DNA of 64,000 nt from Sphaerisporangium rubeum (GCF_014207705.1 NZ_JACHIU010000001.1:5820501-5884500); one strand, 5' to 3'. Counted from the first letter of the stretch, positions 1 to 8,424 are shown. The notes: generated by a model from the sequence alone, not told the origin. Program-made: numbers and translations.

Positions 1-35
1 GAAAGCCTGCGGCCATGCCGAAACCGCCGAAAGGT

Positions 36-121
36 TCAGGACGCGACGTGGTCGGCGGCGATCGTGTCGATGCGCAAGGCCAGGGTGAAGTCTCGTGGAG
101 TGCGGCCGCCGGTGTCGTGGA
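36..121 (-). pseudogene. 3' remnant of a second pterin-4a-carbinolamine dehydratase gene
   Basis: Read on the minus strand, this stretch encodes HDTGGRTPRDFTLALRID followed by TIAADHVAS and a stop. It closely matches the last 27 residues of the intact dehydratase at 1762-2070 (HDAGGLTQNDFVLALRID, then TIAADHAAS), and the DNA is also clearly similar. Upstream of the HD motif the similarity ends and there is no start codon, so only the gene tail remains. The Fic gene stop codon lies 15 bases away. It looks like a leftover from a recombination or insertion event at the 3' end of the gene. Confidence 0.7.
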
Positions 122-135
122 GATGAGGACCGGCG

Positions 136-1476
136 CTAGGACTCAAGCCCTTTGATGGCCTCGTTCAGATCGCGTGCCGGGTGGTACATGAACCGCTTGT
201 CCACACGCACTTTCTCCAGGAGACCGTGTTTCTCCAGTTCGATCAGATCCTGACGCGCGGTCTCCGCCGACACGCGATGGGATGCGCGGTGGGACTGCAC
301 CGAGTAGGTCGCTCCTGGGTTCTTCAGCGCGTTGTGCAGTAGGGCGAGCTGCCTGGTGTTGAAGCGGCCGGCGTCGCGGCGCAGCCTGGTGCGTAGTTCC
401 CTGACTTCGGCCATCTTGCGTTCGAGATAGAGGTTGAGCGCGTCGATGGCCTGATGAAGCACCTTGAGGTTGAACAGCAGGAAGTAGGTCAGATCACTCT
501 CATCGGACTCGGTGAACAGATAGGCGCGGCCGTACTGTGCGTGGGACTTCTTGATGACGCTCGATATCGAGATGAACTCCGTGAGCCAGTATCCCTGGTT
601 CAGCATCGACCAGTAGAAAAGCAACCGGGCCGTCCGGCCGTTGCCGTCCTCGAAAGGATGGTCGTACCCCATCATGAAGTGAATGATGATGGCCCTGACG
701 ACGCCAGGAAGGTAGCCTCCGCCGTCGGCGCCGTTGGCGAAGTCGCAGAGACGCCGCATCCTCTCGGGAAGCTGCTCGGCCGGTGGCGGCTCGTGGAGCA
801 GCTCCCCCGTGTTGTCGTACACACCCACTCTGGGAACTGCGGGTGATTGGAACCGTCCCGCCGCGTCGGGGGTGTCCAGTGTGCCCTCGGTCGCGATGCG
901 ATGGATGTGGCAGATGATGTCCGGTGTCAGGATTTCAGAGCGAATCTCGCCGACGAATTCCATCGCATGGTAGTTGTTCAGGATCATGCGCTCGCTACGA
1001 TCACGTGGTTCCCGGCCGGAGCGGATCATCTCGGTCGCCACGCGCTTCTCTGTTCTCGCGCCTTCGAGCTGACTTGAGGTTATCGCCTCCTCGATCAGAG
1101 AACTGACGAGATATCTGTCACGTGTGGCGGGGTTGGTGACCTCCTCACTCAGGCTTATGTGTCCTCCGGTGTTGATGCTGACGAACTCGTTCTCACGAAG
1201 CACATCGTCCGGCAACGCATAGGTGAAATGTCTTCCACGGACATCGAGCAACGGGACCCGTCGGGCCATGGTCCGGCGAGCGAGTTTCATCACGGCCCAC
1301 CAGTCCTCCCGGGTCAGGTGGTCGGGTGCGGAGCGATGACGGATCTCGTCCCAGTGGTAGTAAGGCGTCTGGTTGGCGGCGAGCAGATGGTGATCGATGG
1401 CTCCGGCCAGAGAATCGTTCGCCAGCATGCGCTGCAACAGTTCAGCTAGTGGCGGTGGGGTCTCTGGCCTGCGCAT
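136..1476 (-). CDS. Fic family protein (class II, probable AMP transferase)
   Basis: Fic enzymes transfer AMP, or another phosphate-containing group, from a nucleotide to a hydroxyl of a target protein. The catalytic motif HPFEDGNGRTAR is intact at residues 273-284. The inhibitory motif S-x-x-x-E-G is present at residues 134-139 (SSQLEG), N-terminal to the Fic core, which marks a class II self-inhibited protein. The N-terminal 130 residues fit the Fic_N region, and a C-terminal winged-helix-like segment (about 370-440) resembles those of stand-alone Fic regulators. A GGAG sequence precedes the ATG by five bases. No antitoxin-like partner lies beside it. It sits between an intact gene and a 3' fragment of the same gene, which suggests acquisition. 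Target unknown. Confidence 0.88.
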   Translation of the reverse strand: MRRPETPPPLAELLQRMLANDSLAGAIDHHLLAANQTPYYHWDEIRHRSAPDHLTREDWWAVMKLARRTMARRVPLLDVRGRHFTYALPDDVLRENEFVSINTGGHISLSEEVTNPATRDRYLVSSLIEEAITSSQLEGARTEKRVATEMIRSGREPRDRSERMILNNYHAMEFVGEIRSEILTPDIICHIHRIATEGTLDTPDAAGRFQSPAVPRVGVYDNTGELLHEPPPAEQLPERMRRLCDFANGADGGGYLPGVVRAIIIHFMMGYDHPFEDGNGRTARLLFYWSMLNQGYWLTEFISISSVIKKSHAQYGRAYLFTESDESDLTYFLLFNLKVLHQAIDALNLYLERKMAEVRELRTRLRRDAGRFNTRQLALLHNALKNPGATYSVQSHRASHRVSAETARQDLIELEKHGLLEKVRVDKRFMYHPARDLNEAIKGLES

Positions 1477-1552
1477 TCGATCTCCAATGTGTGCTCCAGG
1501 ATCGGAGCGGAGTTCTCGGCTCGCGAGGAGGGTGCCGGAAGTCTGGTCCGCT

Positions 1553-1584
1553 GCGGACCGGGGCCGTCGACGGCGCCGGTCCGC
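1553..1584. repeat. GC-rich inverted repeat upstream of the fic gene
   Basis: GCGGACCGG (1553-1561) pairs with CCGGTCCGC (1576-1584), and the loop contains a second palindrome, GCCGTCGACGGC. It lies between the Fic start and the dehydratase stop, both minus strand, and could end dehydratase transcription. There is no T tract. Confidence 0.5.
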
Positions 1585-1619
1585 TCAGGTCCTGACCCAG
1601 AGTAGTCCCTGCTCCCGGC

Positions 1620-1658
1620 CAACTCCCAGCTTCTCCCAGTTCTGGGAGTTGGGAGTTG
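1620..1658. repeat. Palindromic repeat, copy A (CTCCCAG-TT-CTGGGAG)
   Basis: CAACTCCCAG at 1620-1629 pairs with CTGGGAGTTG at 1642-1651, and a tighter perfect palindrome CTCCCAG-TT-CTGGGAG sits at 1633-1648. A second, near-identical element follows 99 bases later. The repeats are found only in the gap between the Fic gene and the dehydratase gene. Confidence 0.7.
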
Positions 1659-1710
1659 AGCCGGGTGAATCCCCAGCGTCTGAGGGGTGTGCGCGGACGG
1701 CCGGTACGTA

Positions 1711-1757
1711 CTCCCAGTCAACTCCCAGGATCTCCCAGTTCTGGGAGTTGGACGTTG
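1711..1757. repeat. Palindromic repeat, copy B (CTCCCAG-TT-CTGGGAG)
   Basis: This is the second copy of the element at 1620-1658. CAACTCCCAG at 1719-1728 pairs with CTGGGAGTTG at 1741-1750, and the inner CTCCCAG-TT-CTGGGAG is at 1732-1747. It lies 12 bases beyond the dehydratase stop. Paired operators or a repeat family are both possible. Confidence 0.7.
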
Positions 1758-1761
1758 AAGG

Positions 1762-2070
1762 TCAGGAGGCGGCGTGGTCGGCGGCGATGGTGTCGATGCG
1801 GAGGGCCAGGACGAAGTCGTTCTGGGTGAGGCCGCCGGCGTCGTGGGTGGTGAGGGTGAGGTGGAGTTTGCGCCAGCGGATGTCGATGTCGGGGTGGTGG
1901 TTGAGGGCTTCGGCCTGCTCGGCGATGTCGTTGACAACCGCTATGGCGGTGCGGAAGTCCGGGGCCACTATGGTGCGGCGGATCTCGTCGCCTTCGCGGT
2001 GCCAGTCGGGGATCTCACGAAGGCGTGCGGTGATCGCGTCGTCGTCCAGCCTCTCCATGCCGATCATCAT
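1762..2070 (-). CDS. 4a-hydroxytetrahydrobiopterin dehydratase (pterin-4a-carbinolamine dehydratase)
   Basis: This enzyme dehydrates 4a-hydroxytetrahydropterin to the quinonoid dihydropterin, in cofactor recycling for aromatic hydroxylases. The family signature is clear: EALNHHPDIDIRW with the paired catalytic histidines, then LTTHDAGGLT. The length of about 100 residues is normal. Two or three in-frame starts are possible: I chose the ATG of MMIGMERL because homologues begin near MERLDD; a GTG directly behind the upstream permease stop would add 12 unlikely residues. The gene follows the sugar permease within 40 bases, so it may be co-transcribed with it, although no functional link is obvious. 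A fragment of a second copy lies at 36-121. Confidence 0.9.
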   Translation of the reverse strand: MMIGMERLDDDAITARLREIPDWHREGDEIRRTIVAPDFRTAIAVVNDIAEQAEALNHHPDIDIRWRKLHLTLTTHDAGGLTQNDFVLALRIDTIAADHAAS

Positions 2071-2106
2071 TTCACGTGGTGGCGGCGTTGTCGCGTGTGC
2101 GAGCAC

Positions 2107-3012
2107 TCACTTGACGGCGCCGGCGGTGAGGCCGGACTGGATCTGGCGTTGGAAGATTATGTAGACGATGAGCATGGGGATGATGGCCATGCTCAGGGCC
2201 GCGAAGAGGCCGGGCCAGTCGGCTTCGTAGCCGGCGTTGGTGTTGATGTTGGCTATGCCTTGGGTGATGAGCCATTTGTCCTCCACGCCGCCGGAGAGGA
2301 GGACGATGGGGAGGAGGTACTGGTTCCACTGGCCGAGGATGTTGAAGATGGTGATGCTGATCAGGCCTGGTTTCGCCATCGGCATCATGATCTGGAAGAA
2401 GGTGCGGGTGTGGGAGGCGCCGTCCATCATGGCGGCTTCGGCCACCGAGGTCGGCAGGGTTTTGAAGAAGGCGGTGAGGAAGAAGACGGTGAACGGCAGT
2501 GAGTAGGCGATGTAGACGAGGATGACGCCGAGGTGGGTGTCGATCAGGCCGAGGTTGCGGACGACGAAGAAAAGCGGGACCAGTGCGAGGAACACGGGGA
2601 ACGCGAGGCCTGAGACGAACATGTAGTACACGAGGCGGTTGCCGAAGAAGCGGTAGCGCGCGAGGACGTACGCGGCCATGGCGCCGAACAGCATCGTGAA
2701 GGCGGTGCTGATCGTGACGACGAAGACCGTGTTGAGCATGTAGCGGCCGATGTGGGCCTTGTCCCAGGCGCGGACCCAGGCGTCGAACGAGTAGGTGGCC
2801 GGCAGCGCGAGCGGCGCGTCGCCGACGATCTCGGCGTTGGTCTTGAAGGACGCGAGGAACGTCCACAGGATGGGGCCGACGACGAGGATCAGCCAGACGA
2901 CGAGGGCCAGGTGGGACAGTGCGCCGAAGACGCCGAGGGGGTTCTTCGGACGGGCCGGACGGGTGGCGGTGCGCGGGGCGGCCCGCCGTACCGTGTCGGT
3001 GGAGGTCGCCAT
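2107..3012 (-). CDS. ngcG: Sugar ABC transporter permease, NgcG/MalG type
   Basis: This is the second inner-membrane permease of a CUT1-family importer. It has six predicted membrane segments, beginning with LALVVWLILVVGPILWTFLA near residue 35. The EAA loop (EAAMMDGAS near residue 190) is where the ATPase docks. It follows the partner permease immediately, without a gap. No ATPase gene is present here; actinomycete CUT1 importers commonly share one distant MsiK ATPase. The assignment to N-acetylglucosamine/chitobiose rests on the binding protein of the same operon, so the exact sugar is inferred. Confidence 0.85.
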   Translation of the reverse strand: MATSTDTVRRAAPRTATRPARPKNPLGVFGALSHLALVVWLILVVGPILWTFLASFKTNAEIVGDAPLALPATYSFDAWVRAWDKAHIGRYMLNTVFVVTISTAFTMLFGAMAAYVLARYRFFGNRLVYYMFVSGLAFPVFLALVPLFFVVRNLGLIDTHLGVILVYIAYSLPFTVFFLTAFFKTLPTSVAEAAMMDGASHTRTFFQIMMPMAKPGLISITIFNILGQWNQYLLPIVLLSGGVEDKWLITQGIANINTNAGYEADWPGLFAALSMAIIPMLIVYIIFQRQIQSGLTAGAVK

Positions 3013-3936
3013 CTAGAGCTCGATCCTCTCGCGGCGTGTCACGCGGAGGCTGAGCGCCGCGAACGTGAGGGTCAGGAAGAACAGGGCCACACCCATCGCG
3101 GAGGCGTAGCCGAACTTGGAGAAGGTGAAGGCGTTGCGCCAGATCTCCAGCGGCAGCACGGTGGTGGCGTTGTCGGGGCCGCCGCGGTCGACCGAGAGCA
3201 CCTGCACCAGCGCGAAGCAGTCGAAGGCGGCGATGCCGAGGTAGACCCAGCCGACCTGGATGGTGTCCCAGATCAGCGGCAGCGTGATGCTGAAGAACAG
3301 GCGGAACCGGCCGGCGCCGTCGAGCGCGGCGGCCTCGAAGACGTCCTTCGGCACGGCGGCCATGCCGGCGGAGAACAGCACGACGTAGAAGCCGACGGAC
3401 TGCCAGACGAGGACACCCATGATCGACCACAGCGCGAGGTCCGGCGCGATGAGCCAGCCGACCGGAGCGATGCCGACGAGGTCGAGCAGGCCGTTGATGA
3501 TGCCGGTGCCGTCGGGACGGTACACGGCCTGGAACAGCACGCCGATGACGGCCACCGCGAGGACCTGCGGGAAGAAGTACACCACGCGGTACAGCCGCGA
3601 CCCGAACACGCCGGTCATGCGGCCACCCTTGCTGCCTCCTCCGAGGTTCAGCAGGAACGAGAAGAACAGCGCGATGGCGATGGTGATCAGCGGCATGGCG
3701 ACCAGGAGCAGCGCGTGGTGGCGCACCGCGGCCCAGAAGACCTCGTCGGAGAACAGGCGGGTGAAGTTCTCGAACCCGATGTACTGCGGGTTTCCCGTGA
3801 TGCCTCGCCAGTTGGTGAGCGAGATGTAGAACGCCTGCGCGTACGGGCCGATCACGAAGACCGCGTACAGCGCGACGGGAATCACGAGGAAGGAGAAGAC
3901 GAACCCGTACATCCGTGTCTTGGCCGAGGTCAGCAT
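3013..3936 (-). CDS. ngcF: Sugar ABC transporter permease, NgcF/MalF type
   Basis: This is the first permease of the CUT1 importer. It is 307 residues with six predicted membrane helices; the first (VFSFLVIPVALYAVFVIG) starts near residue 13. The EAA loop is EAAALDGAGR at 201-210. The start lies about 30 bases beyond the stop of the binding-protein gene, and the stop directly precedes the next permease, so the order is binding protein, permease, permease, as in the Streptomyces ngcEFG operon. The substrate is inferred from the operon partner. Confidence 0.85.
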   Translation of the reverse strand: MLTSAKTRMYGFVFSFLVIPVALYAVFVIGPYAQAFYISLTNWRGITGNPQYIGFENFTRLFSDEVFWAAVRHHALLLVAMPLITIAIALFFSFLLNLGGGSKGGRMTGVFGSRLYRVVYFFPQVLAVAVIGVLFQAVYRPDGTGIINGLLDLVGIAPVGWLIAPDLALWSIMGVLVWQSVGFYVVLFSAGMAAVPKDVFEAAALDGAGRFRLFFSITLPLIWDTIQVGWVYLGIAAFDCFALVQVLSVDRGGPDNATTVLPLEIWRNAFTFSKFGYASAMGVALFFLTLTFAALSLRVTRRERIEL

Positions 3937-3969
3937 CCCGGGCCTCCCTGGTCGCCATGCCGCATCCGG

Positions 3970-5421
3970 CTACACCGTCCGGTTCTGCTTGGTGATGGAG
4001 GAGTCGGCCTTGACCGCGTCGGCCTTCTTCTGCATGTTGGCGCAGAACTGCTCGGCGGTGATGCGGCCGAACATCAGGGAGTTGGTCTGCTTGCGCAGCT
4101 CGGTCTCCAGCTCCTTGTACCAGTTCTCGAAGCTGCTGTAGGTGACGATGTTGTTCCCGGCGGCCGTCTGCGCGTCGGCGACACTCTTCAGGCCCGGTGT
4201 GAGGGACAGGCCTTCGGCGGCGCCGACGACCACGGTGAGGCTGCCGGACTTCTCGGTGAAGCCCTTGGCGCCTTCCTTGGAGAGCATGATGCGCGCGTAC
4301 TCCAGGGCCCCGGCGGTGTTCTTGCCCTTGGCGGGGATGATGTACGGCTCGCCGGCGGCGGCGCGGATCGCCTCGAACGGCATCTTGTCGCTCGCGGTGA
4401 GACTCGGGGTGGGGGTCACCGCGTACTCGAAGGAGCCGGGGGTGTTGTCCTTCTGCTCGTTCTCCAGCCAGGAACCCGACGGGTACAGCGCCACCTTGTC
4501 CTGGTTCTGGCGGGTCTGCACCTCGGTGTGGATGAGCCCTTCGTAGCTCTTGTCCATGAACTTGCCGATCTCGGCCCAGGCGGCGGCGGACTGCTTCACC
4601 GAGTCGCGGGTCCACGCGCCGTCGGCGAGGTTGTCGATGTCGATGAGGACCTGGTTGCCCTCGATCTTGGCGGCCGTGATGAGGATCATCCAGTACTGGT
4701 AGTACGAGGCGTTCTTGCCGGCGTACGCGTAGGGGGTCAGCCCCGCGTCCTTGATGGTGCCGCAGAGCGTCTTGAACTCGTCGAACGTCTTCGGCGGGGT
4801 CCAGCCCTTCTCCTGGAAGAGCTTGGCGTTGTACCACAGGCCGTAGCCGGTGAAGACGTAGTTGAGGATGTACGGCTTGTCGGCGATCAGGCCGGACTCG
4901 ACCGTGCCGGGGACCAGCGTGTCGCGTACCTTCTTGCTCGGGTCGTCGATGGAAGGCGCGTCGAACAGCGGGGTGAGGTCCAGGAGCTGGCCCTCGGTCT
5001 GCAGCGCGCCGTTGTCCATCAGGTCGGAGCCGGAGTTGGCGATGAAGTCCGGCACGTCGCCGCTGGCGAAGCGGGGCTGCAGGGTCTGCGAGATCTGCTG
5101 CGTGGCGACGTGCTTGACCGAGGCGTTGGGGAATTCCTTCTTGTACAGCGGCTCGTGCACGTCGGTGGCGTAGGAGTCGCCGAGGCCGCCTTTGAAGATG
5201 ACGACTTCGAGCGGTGCGTCCGCCTTCACGCCGAACGGGTTGGCCCCCGAGGTCGGCGCCGCGGCGGACGTGGCCGGCGCGGCGTCGCCGCCACCGGCGC
5301 CGCTGGTGGCGCAGGAGCTGAGGAACCCCGCCGCGGGGCCCGCGACGAGAGCGGTGAGGCCGATACGGCGGAGCATCTGCCGCCGGGTGATGTCTTTCGG
5401 CGTGCCGGCGGAGTAGGCCAT
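3970..5421 (-). CDS. ngcE: NgcE-like N-acetylglucosamine/chitobiose-binding lipoprotein
   Basis: This is the extracytoplasmic substrate-binding protein of the CUT1 importer. The N-terminus has a Tat motif (RRQMLRR, residues 13-19) followed by a lipobox LSSC with the lipidated cysteine at about residue 37, so it should be folded before export and membrane-anchored. The mature part follows the family 1 binding-protein fold; segments such as ALQTEGQLLDLTPL and VPGTVESG resemble what I know of the NgcE family for N-acetylglucosamine and diacetylchitobiose. The ATG at 5421 is chosen because CTGGAGG lies just upstream; an earlier in-frame ATG would put residues before the Tat region. A strong palindromic operator lies about 30 bases upstream. 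Confidence 0.83.
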   Translation of the reverse strand: MAYSAGTPKDITRRQMLRRIGLTALVAGPAAGFLSSCATSGAGGGDAAPATSAAAPTSGANPFGVKADAPLEVVIFKGGLGDSYATDVHEPLYKKEFPNASVKHVATQQISQTLQPRFASGDVPDFIANSGSDLMDNGALQTEGQLLDLTPLFDAPSIDDPSKKVRDTLVPGTVESGLIADKPYILNYVFTGYGLWYNAKLFQEKGWTPPKTFDEFKTLCGTIKDAGLTPYAYAGKNASYYQYWMILITAAKIEGNQVLIDIDNLADGAWTRDSVKQSAAAWAEIGKFMDKSYEGLIHTEVQTRQNQDKVALYPSGSWLENEQKDNTPGSFEYAVTPTPSLTASDKMPFEAIRAAAGEPYIIPAKGKNTAGALEYARIMLSKEGAKGFTEKSGSLTVVVGAAEGLSLTPGLKSVADAQTAAGNNIVTYSSFENWYKELETELRKQTNSLMFGRITAEQFCANMQKKADAVKADSSITKQNRTV

Positions 5422-5789
5422 GCAACCCTCCAGGAAGGGAGTTATCAATTAGGAAAGTTTCCTAAACGTTTGAGGAACGTACGTCCAACGCCGTGCACCG
5501 TCAAGTGGTATAGGCCAACCCGTGATCGAGCTGTAGCCGACCAGCAAGGGGACCGCGACCGACGCGCACATGCACCGCCTCCGGAAACGCCTGCGTAACC
5601 CGCCAACGCCACAGGTCACCGGCCGATGATGACACACAACGCCACAGGATTGACAGACCTTTGACCCGGTCTAGACCAGTGAGCGGGAAACCATCCGAAG
5701 AGTGGACATCGCCTGCATTCAACGGCAAAGAGCGACTAGCGTCACTTACCGGACGTCCCCAAGTAGCCCTAGTAGCGAGGAGCACGGGT
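5422..5789. other. Divergent intergenic region upstream of the sugar importer
   Basis: This 368-base gap separates the minus-strand importer operon from the plus-strand DUF4032 gene. It holds the operator-like palindromes at 5449-5471 near the importer start. An open frame continues upstream of the DUF4032 start, but its composition and homology do not support coding before 5790. No RNA gene was recognised. Confidence 0.5.
5449..5471. promoter_or_regulatory. Operator palindromes of the ngcEFG-like operon
   Basis: A perfect 17-base palindrome TTAGGAAAGTTTCCTAA occupies 5449-5465, and an overlapping AAACGTTT palindrome sits at 5464-5471. Both lie 28-50 bases upstream of the binding-protein ATG, where a repressor would block transcription. 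The first resembles sites used by ROK-family sugar repressors, the second the CG-centred core of LacI-family sites. No regulator gene is adjacent. Confidence 0.65.
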
Positions 5790-7040
5790 TTGCCGCTCCA
5801 GATCACCGGCGCGCCGAGCGACCCCGACCTCATCCGCCTGCCGTGGGAGACCCCGCTGGAGGAATGGCCGGAACACCACCTGGTCACGCTCCCCCGAGGC
5901 ATCTCCCGCCACATCGTGCGGTTCGCGCGGCTGTCGGGACGCGTCTACGCCATCAAGGAGATCAACAGCCGGTTCGCCAGGCGCGAGTACCAGCTTCTGT
6001 GGGACCTCGGCCGCCACGACGCACCCTCCGTGGAACCGGTCGCCGTCGTCACCGGCCGCACCACCGCCGACGGCGAGCCGCTCGACTCCGCGCTCATCAC
6101 CCGGCACCTGCAGTTCTCCCTGCCGTACCGCGCCGTGCTGTCGGGCTCGCTGCGGCCCGACACGCTCATCCGCCTGCTCGACGCGCTCGCCGTGCTGCTG
6201 GTGCGCCTGCACCTCGCCGGGTTTTACTGGGGTGACTGCTCGCTGAGCAACACCCTGTTCCGCAGGGACGCCGGCGCGTTCGCCGCCTACCTCGTGGACG
6301 CCGAGACCGGTGAGCTGCACCCGGTGCTCAGCCGGGGCCAGCGCGACCAGGACATCGAGGTCGCGCGGGTCAACATCTTCGGCGAGATGCTCGACCTGGA
6401 GGCCGGCGGGTTCCTCCACCCCTCGATCGACCCGCTGGCGTTCGCCGACCAGCTCGTGGCGCGGTACCACCGGCTGTGGGAGGAGCTCACGCAGGAGGAG
6501 ATCGTCGAGGACGTCGAGTGGCACCTGATCGACCAGCGCATCAGGCGGCTCAACTCGCTCGGCTTCGACGTCGCCGAGATGATGATCCGCCGCAAGGCCG
6601 GCACGGCGCGGCTCATGGTCAAGCCCAAGGTCGTGGACGCCGGCCACCACCAGCGCCGGCTGCTGCGGCTCACCGGCCTCGACGTGGAGGAGAACCAGGC
6701 CCGCCGGCTGCTCAACGACCTGGACTCCTTCCGCGTGGCCCGCGGCCTGCGGCACGAGGACGAGGCGATCGTCGCGCACCTGTGGCTGGCCGAGATCTTC
6801 CAGCCGACCGTGCTCGCCATCCCGCCGGACCTGCGCGGCAAGCTGGAACCCGCGCAGCTGTTCCACGAGGTGCTCGACCACCGGTGGTACATGTCGGAGG
6901 CCGAGGGCCGGGACGTCGGGCTGGACGCGGCGTTGCGGTCGTACATCGACACCGTGCTGGTGCACAAACCCGACGAGAAGGCACTGATCGGGGACGACGC
7001 GGTGCCGGGGACCGAGCAGGTGCCGGACCTGACCCTCTGA
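5790..7040 (+). CDS. DUF4032 protein with kinase-like N-terminal domain
   Basis: This conserved actinobacterial protein has an N-terminal region related to lipopolysaccharide/WaaP-type kinases. A Lys in YAIKEINSRFARREY looks like the nucleotide-binding lysine, and the segment HLAGFYWGDCSLSNTLF resembles a kinase catalytic loop (GD...N). VDAETGE provides a DxE-type metal site. The C-terminal half is the DUF4032 domain. I chose the TTG at 5790 because AGGAG lies eight bases upstream and homologues begin near LQIT...LPWETPLEEWP. It stands alone in its orientation, converging on a DUF523 gene. Substrate unknown. Confidence 0.8.
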   Translation: MPLQITGAPSDPDLIRLPWETPLEEWPEHHLVTLPRGISRHIVRFARLSGRVYAIKEINSRFARREYQLLWDLGRHDAPSVEPVAVVTGRTTADGEPLDSALITRHLQFSLPYRAVLSGSLRPDTLIRLLDALAVLLVRLHLAGFYWGDCSLSNTLFRRDAGAFAAYLVDAETGELHPVLSRGQRDQDIEVARVNIFGEMLDLEAGGFLHPSIDPLAFADQLVARYHRLWEELTQEEIVEDVEWHLIDQRIRRLNSLGFDVAEMMIRRKAGTARLMVKPKVVDAGHHQRRLLRLTGLDVEENQARRLLNDLDSFRVARGLRHEDEAIVAHLWLAEIFQPTVLAIPPDLRGKLEPAQLFHEVLDHRWYMSEAEGRDVGLDAALRSYIDTVLVHKPDEKALIGDDAVPGTEQVPDLTL

Positions 7041-7090
7041 CGAGGGGGATCGGAACCTCCGGCCGTACGACCCCACCCGCCGACGAGGTC

Positions 7091-7594
7091 TCAGCCCTTC
7101 ACGGCCTCCAGCTCCTTGAGGTAGGTCGCGGCCTCGGCCAGGTGGGCCTCGCTGAAGACGCGCACGCCGTGCACCGACAGCAGGGCCGCCGTCACGCCGG
7201 AGCCGGGGGTGACGCGGCCGCGGAAGGTGCCGTCGTGGATGCGCAGGGTGCCGCAGGACGGGCTGCCGTCCTTGAGCACGGCGAGCTTGAGGTTCATGGA
7301 GCGTGCCACGGCGAGCGCGGCCTGCGCGCCGGCGAGGAAGTGGCGGGTCACGTCGGCCCCCTCGGCGGTGAGGATGCGCGCGCTGCCGGCCAGCACCGCC
7401 GGCCCGCCGACCCCGCCTTCGATCTCGGCGGGAGGACGCGGCACCGGCAGGCCGCCTTCGACCTCAGGACAGAACGGCACGAGCCTGCCCTCGGCGCGCC
7501 AGGTGGCGAGGAGCGCGTCGTGCACGGTCTTCGCCTGGCCGTCGAAACGCACCGGACGCCCCATCAGGCACGCGCTGACCAGGATCCTTTCCAT
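7091..7594 (-). CDS. DUF523 family protein
   Basis: This is a 167-residue member of the DUF523 family, found widely in bacteria as a small stand-alone protein and of uncertain biochemical role. Family landmarks are ILVSACLMGRPVRFDG at the N-terminus, FCPEVEGGLPVPRPP near residue 42, and LKDGSPSCGTLRIHDG near residue 108. The cysteines in SACLMG, FCPE and SPSCG are the conserved set, which suggests metal or cluster binding, but this is not shown here. It converges on the DUF4032 gene, 50 bases away. Confidence 0.85.
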   Translation of the reverse strand: MERILVSACLMGRPVRFDGQAKTVHDALLATWRAEGRLVPFCPEVEGGLPVPRPPAEIEGGVGGPAVLAGSARILTAEGADVTRHFLAGAQAALAVARSMNLKLAVLKDGSPSCGTLRIHDGTFRGRVTPGSGVTAALLSVHGVRVFSEAHLAEAATYLKELEAVKG

Positions 7595-7856
7595 TCCCCC
7601 ACGGTAACGCGCAACGGACGCGGATGGTGACGGCGTCGTTGCATCCGCATATGTCGCTTTATGAGTAAATCAGCAGAGATATACCGAGCGATATTCGACG
7701 GCAGCTCTGCCACCTGGTCGGTCAAGCATTCCACGCAGTAAAAGATCCTTATATCCGAGGACTTTACCGTCCCATTGACCGAAGCCGACACGACCCGGTG
7801 ATCTCCCTAGAGTCGGCCAGGTTCCGTTACGGACCGTATCCGGCGAGGGGTGCACC
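7595..7856. promoter_or_regulatory. AT-richer promoter region of the roadblock gene pair
   Basis: This 262-base divergent gap is noticeably richer in A and T than its surroundings between about 7640 and 7770, as expected for promoters serving both the DUF523 gene and the roadblock genes. A TTGACC hexamer occurs near 7776. I cannot place a convincing -10 with confidence. Confidence 0.35.
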
Positions 7857-8384
7857 GTGCTCGACATCGAAAGCTGCCTGACCGAGGCACTGGCCGTCCC
7901 CGGCGCGATCGAAGCACTCGTGGCCGAGGACGCCTGCGGCCTGGTCGCCGCGTCCGGCTCACCGGCCTCCCCCGGCCCGCGCGCCACGGCCGACGCGTTC
8001 ACCGCGAGCCTGCGTGCCACCCTCGACGCTCTCGCGCCGAGCGCGCCAGGCGGCTACGCGGGGCTGGAAGAGCTCGTCGTCACCACCGACAGGGGACACC
8101 ACCTGCTGCGTCCCTTCTCCCCCTCGGCGCTGGTGTACCTGCGGCTGGACGGCGAACGCGCCAACCTCGCACTGGCCCTGCACCGGCTGCGCGCCGTCAC
8201 CGTCCGGCTGGCGGAACTGGCCGCCGCCGGCCTCCTCACCGCCCCACCCCCGGCACCGGACGTCCAGCCCGCACTCCCCCGCCGCGCCAGGCGTCACGCG
8301 CGGACCGGCGACCCCCCACCGGACGGCTCCGCCGACATCGGAGTGCTCGTACGGCTCCGCGACGCTCTGGAACGCCTTCTCTAG
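7857..8384 (+). CDS. Roadblock/LC7 domain protein with C-terminal extension
   Basis: Roadblock/LC7 proteins are small alpha/beta proteins that dimerise and usually act on Ras-like GTPases of the MglA type. The core covers residues 1-120; LVVTTDRGHHLLRPF and LDGERANLALALHRLR match the next gene (ILITLSAQYHIIRPL and LDRQRANLALARHSLR). A proline-rich tail of about 50 residues ends in a predicted helix. The start is a GTG preceded by GGCGAGGGG. The gene is followed 40 bases later by a second roadblock gene, but unlike Streptomyces conservons there is no histidine kinase, DUF742 protein or GTPase here. Confidence 0.78.
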   Translation: MLDIESCLTEALAVPGAIEALVAEDACGLVAASGSPASPGPRATADAFTASLRATLDALAPSAPGGYAGLEELVVTTDRGHHLLRPFSPSALVYLRLDGERANLALALHRLRAVTVRLAELAAAGLLTAPPPAPDVQPALPRRARRHARTGDPPPDGSADIGVLVRLRDALERLL

Positions 8385-8424
8385 CTCTTCCTTCTCCCCT
8401 CATCACTGTCAACCAGGAGGAAAC

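Noticed and set aside
2072-5598. Very long open frames on both strands overlapping the sugar importer (up to about 1100 codons)
   Set aside because: They are shadows produced by the high third-position GC of the importer genes; they lack family motifs, and their Arg/Pro/His-rich products are typical of wrong frames.
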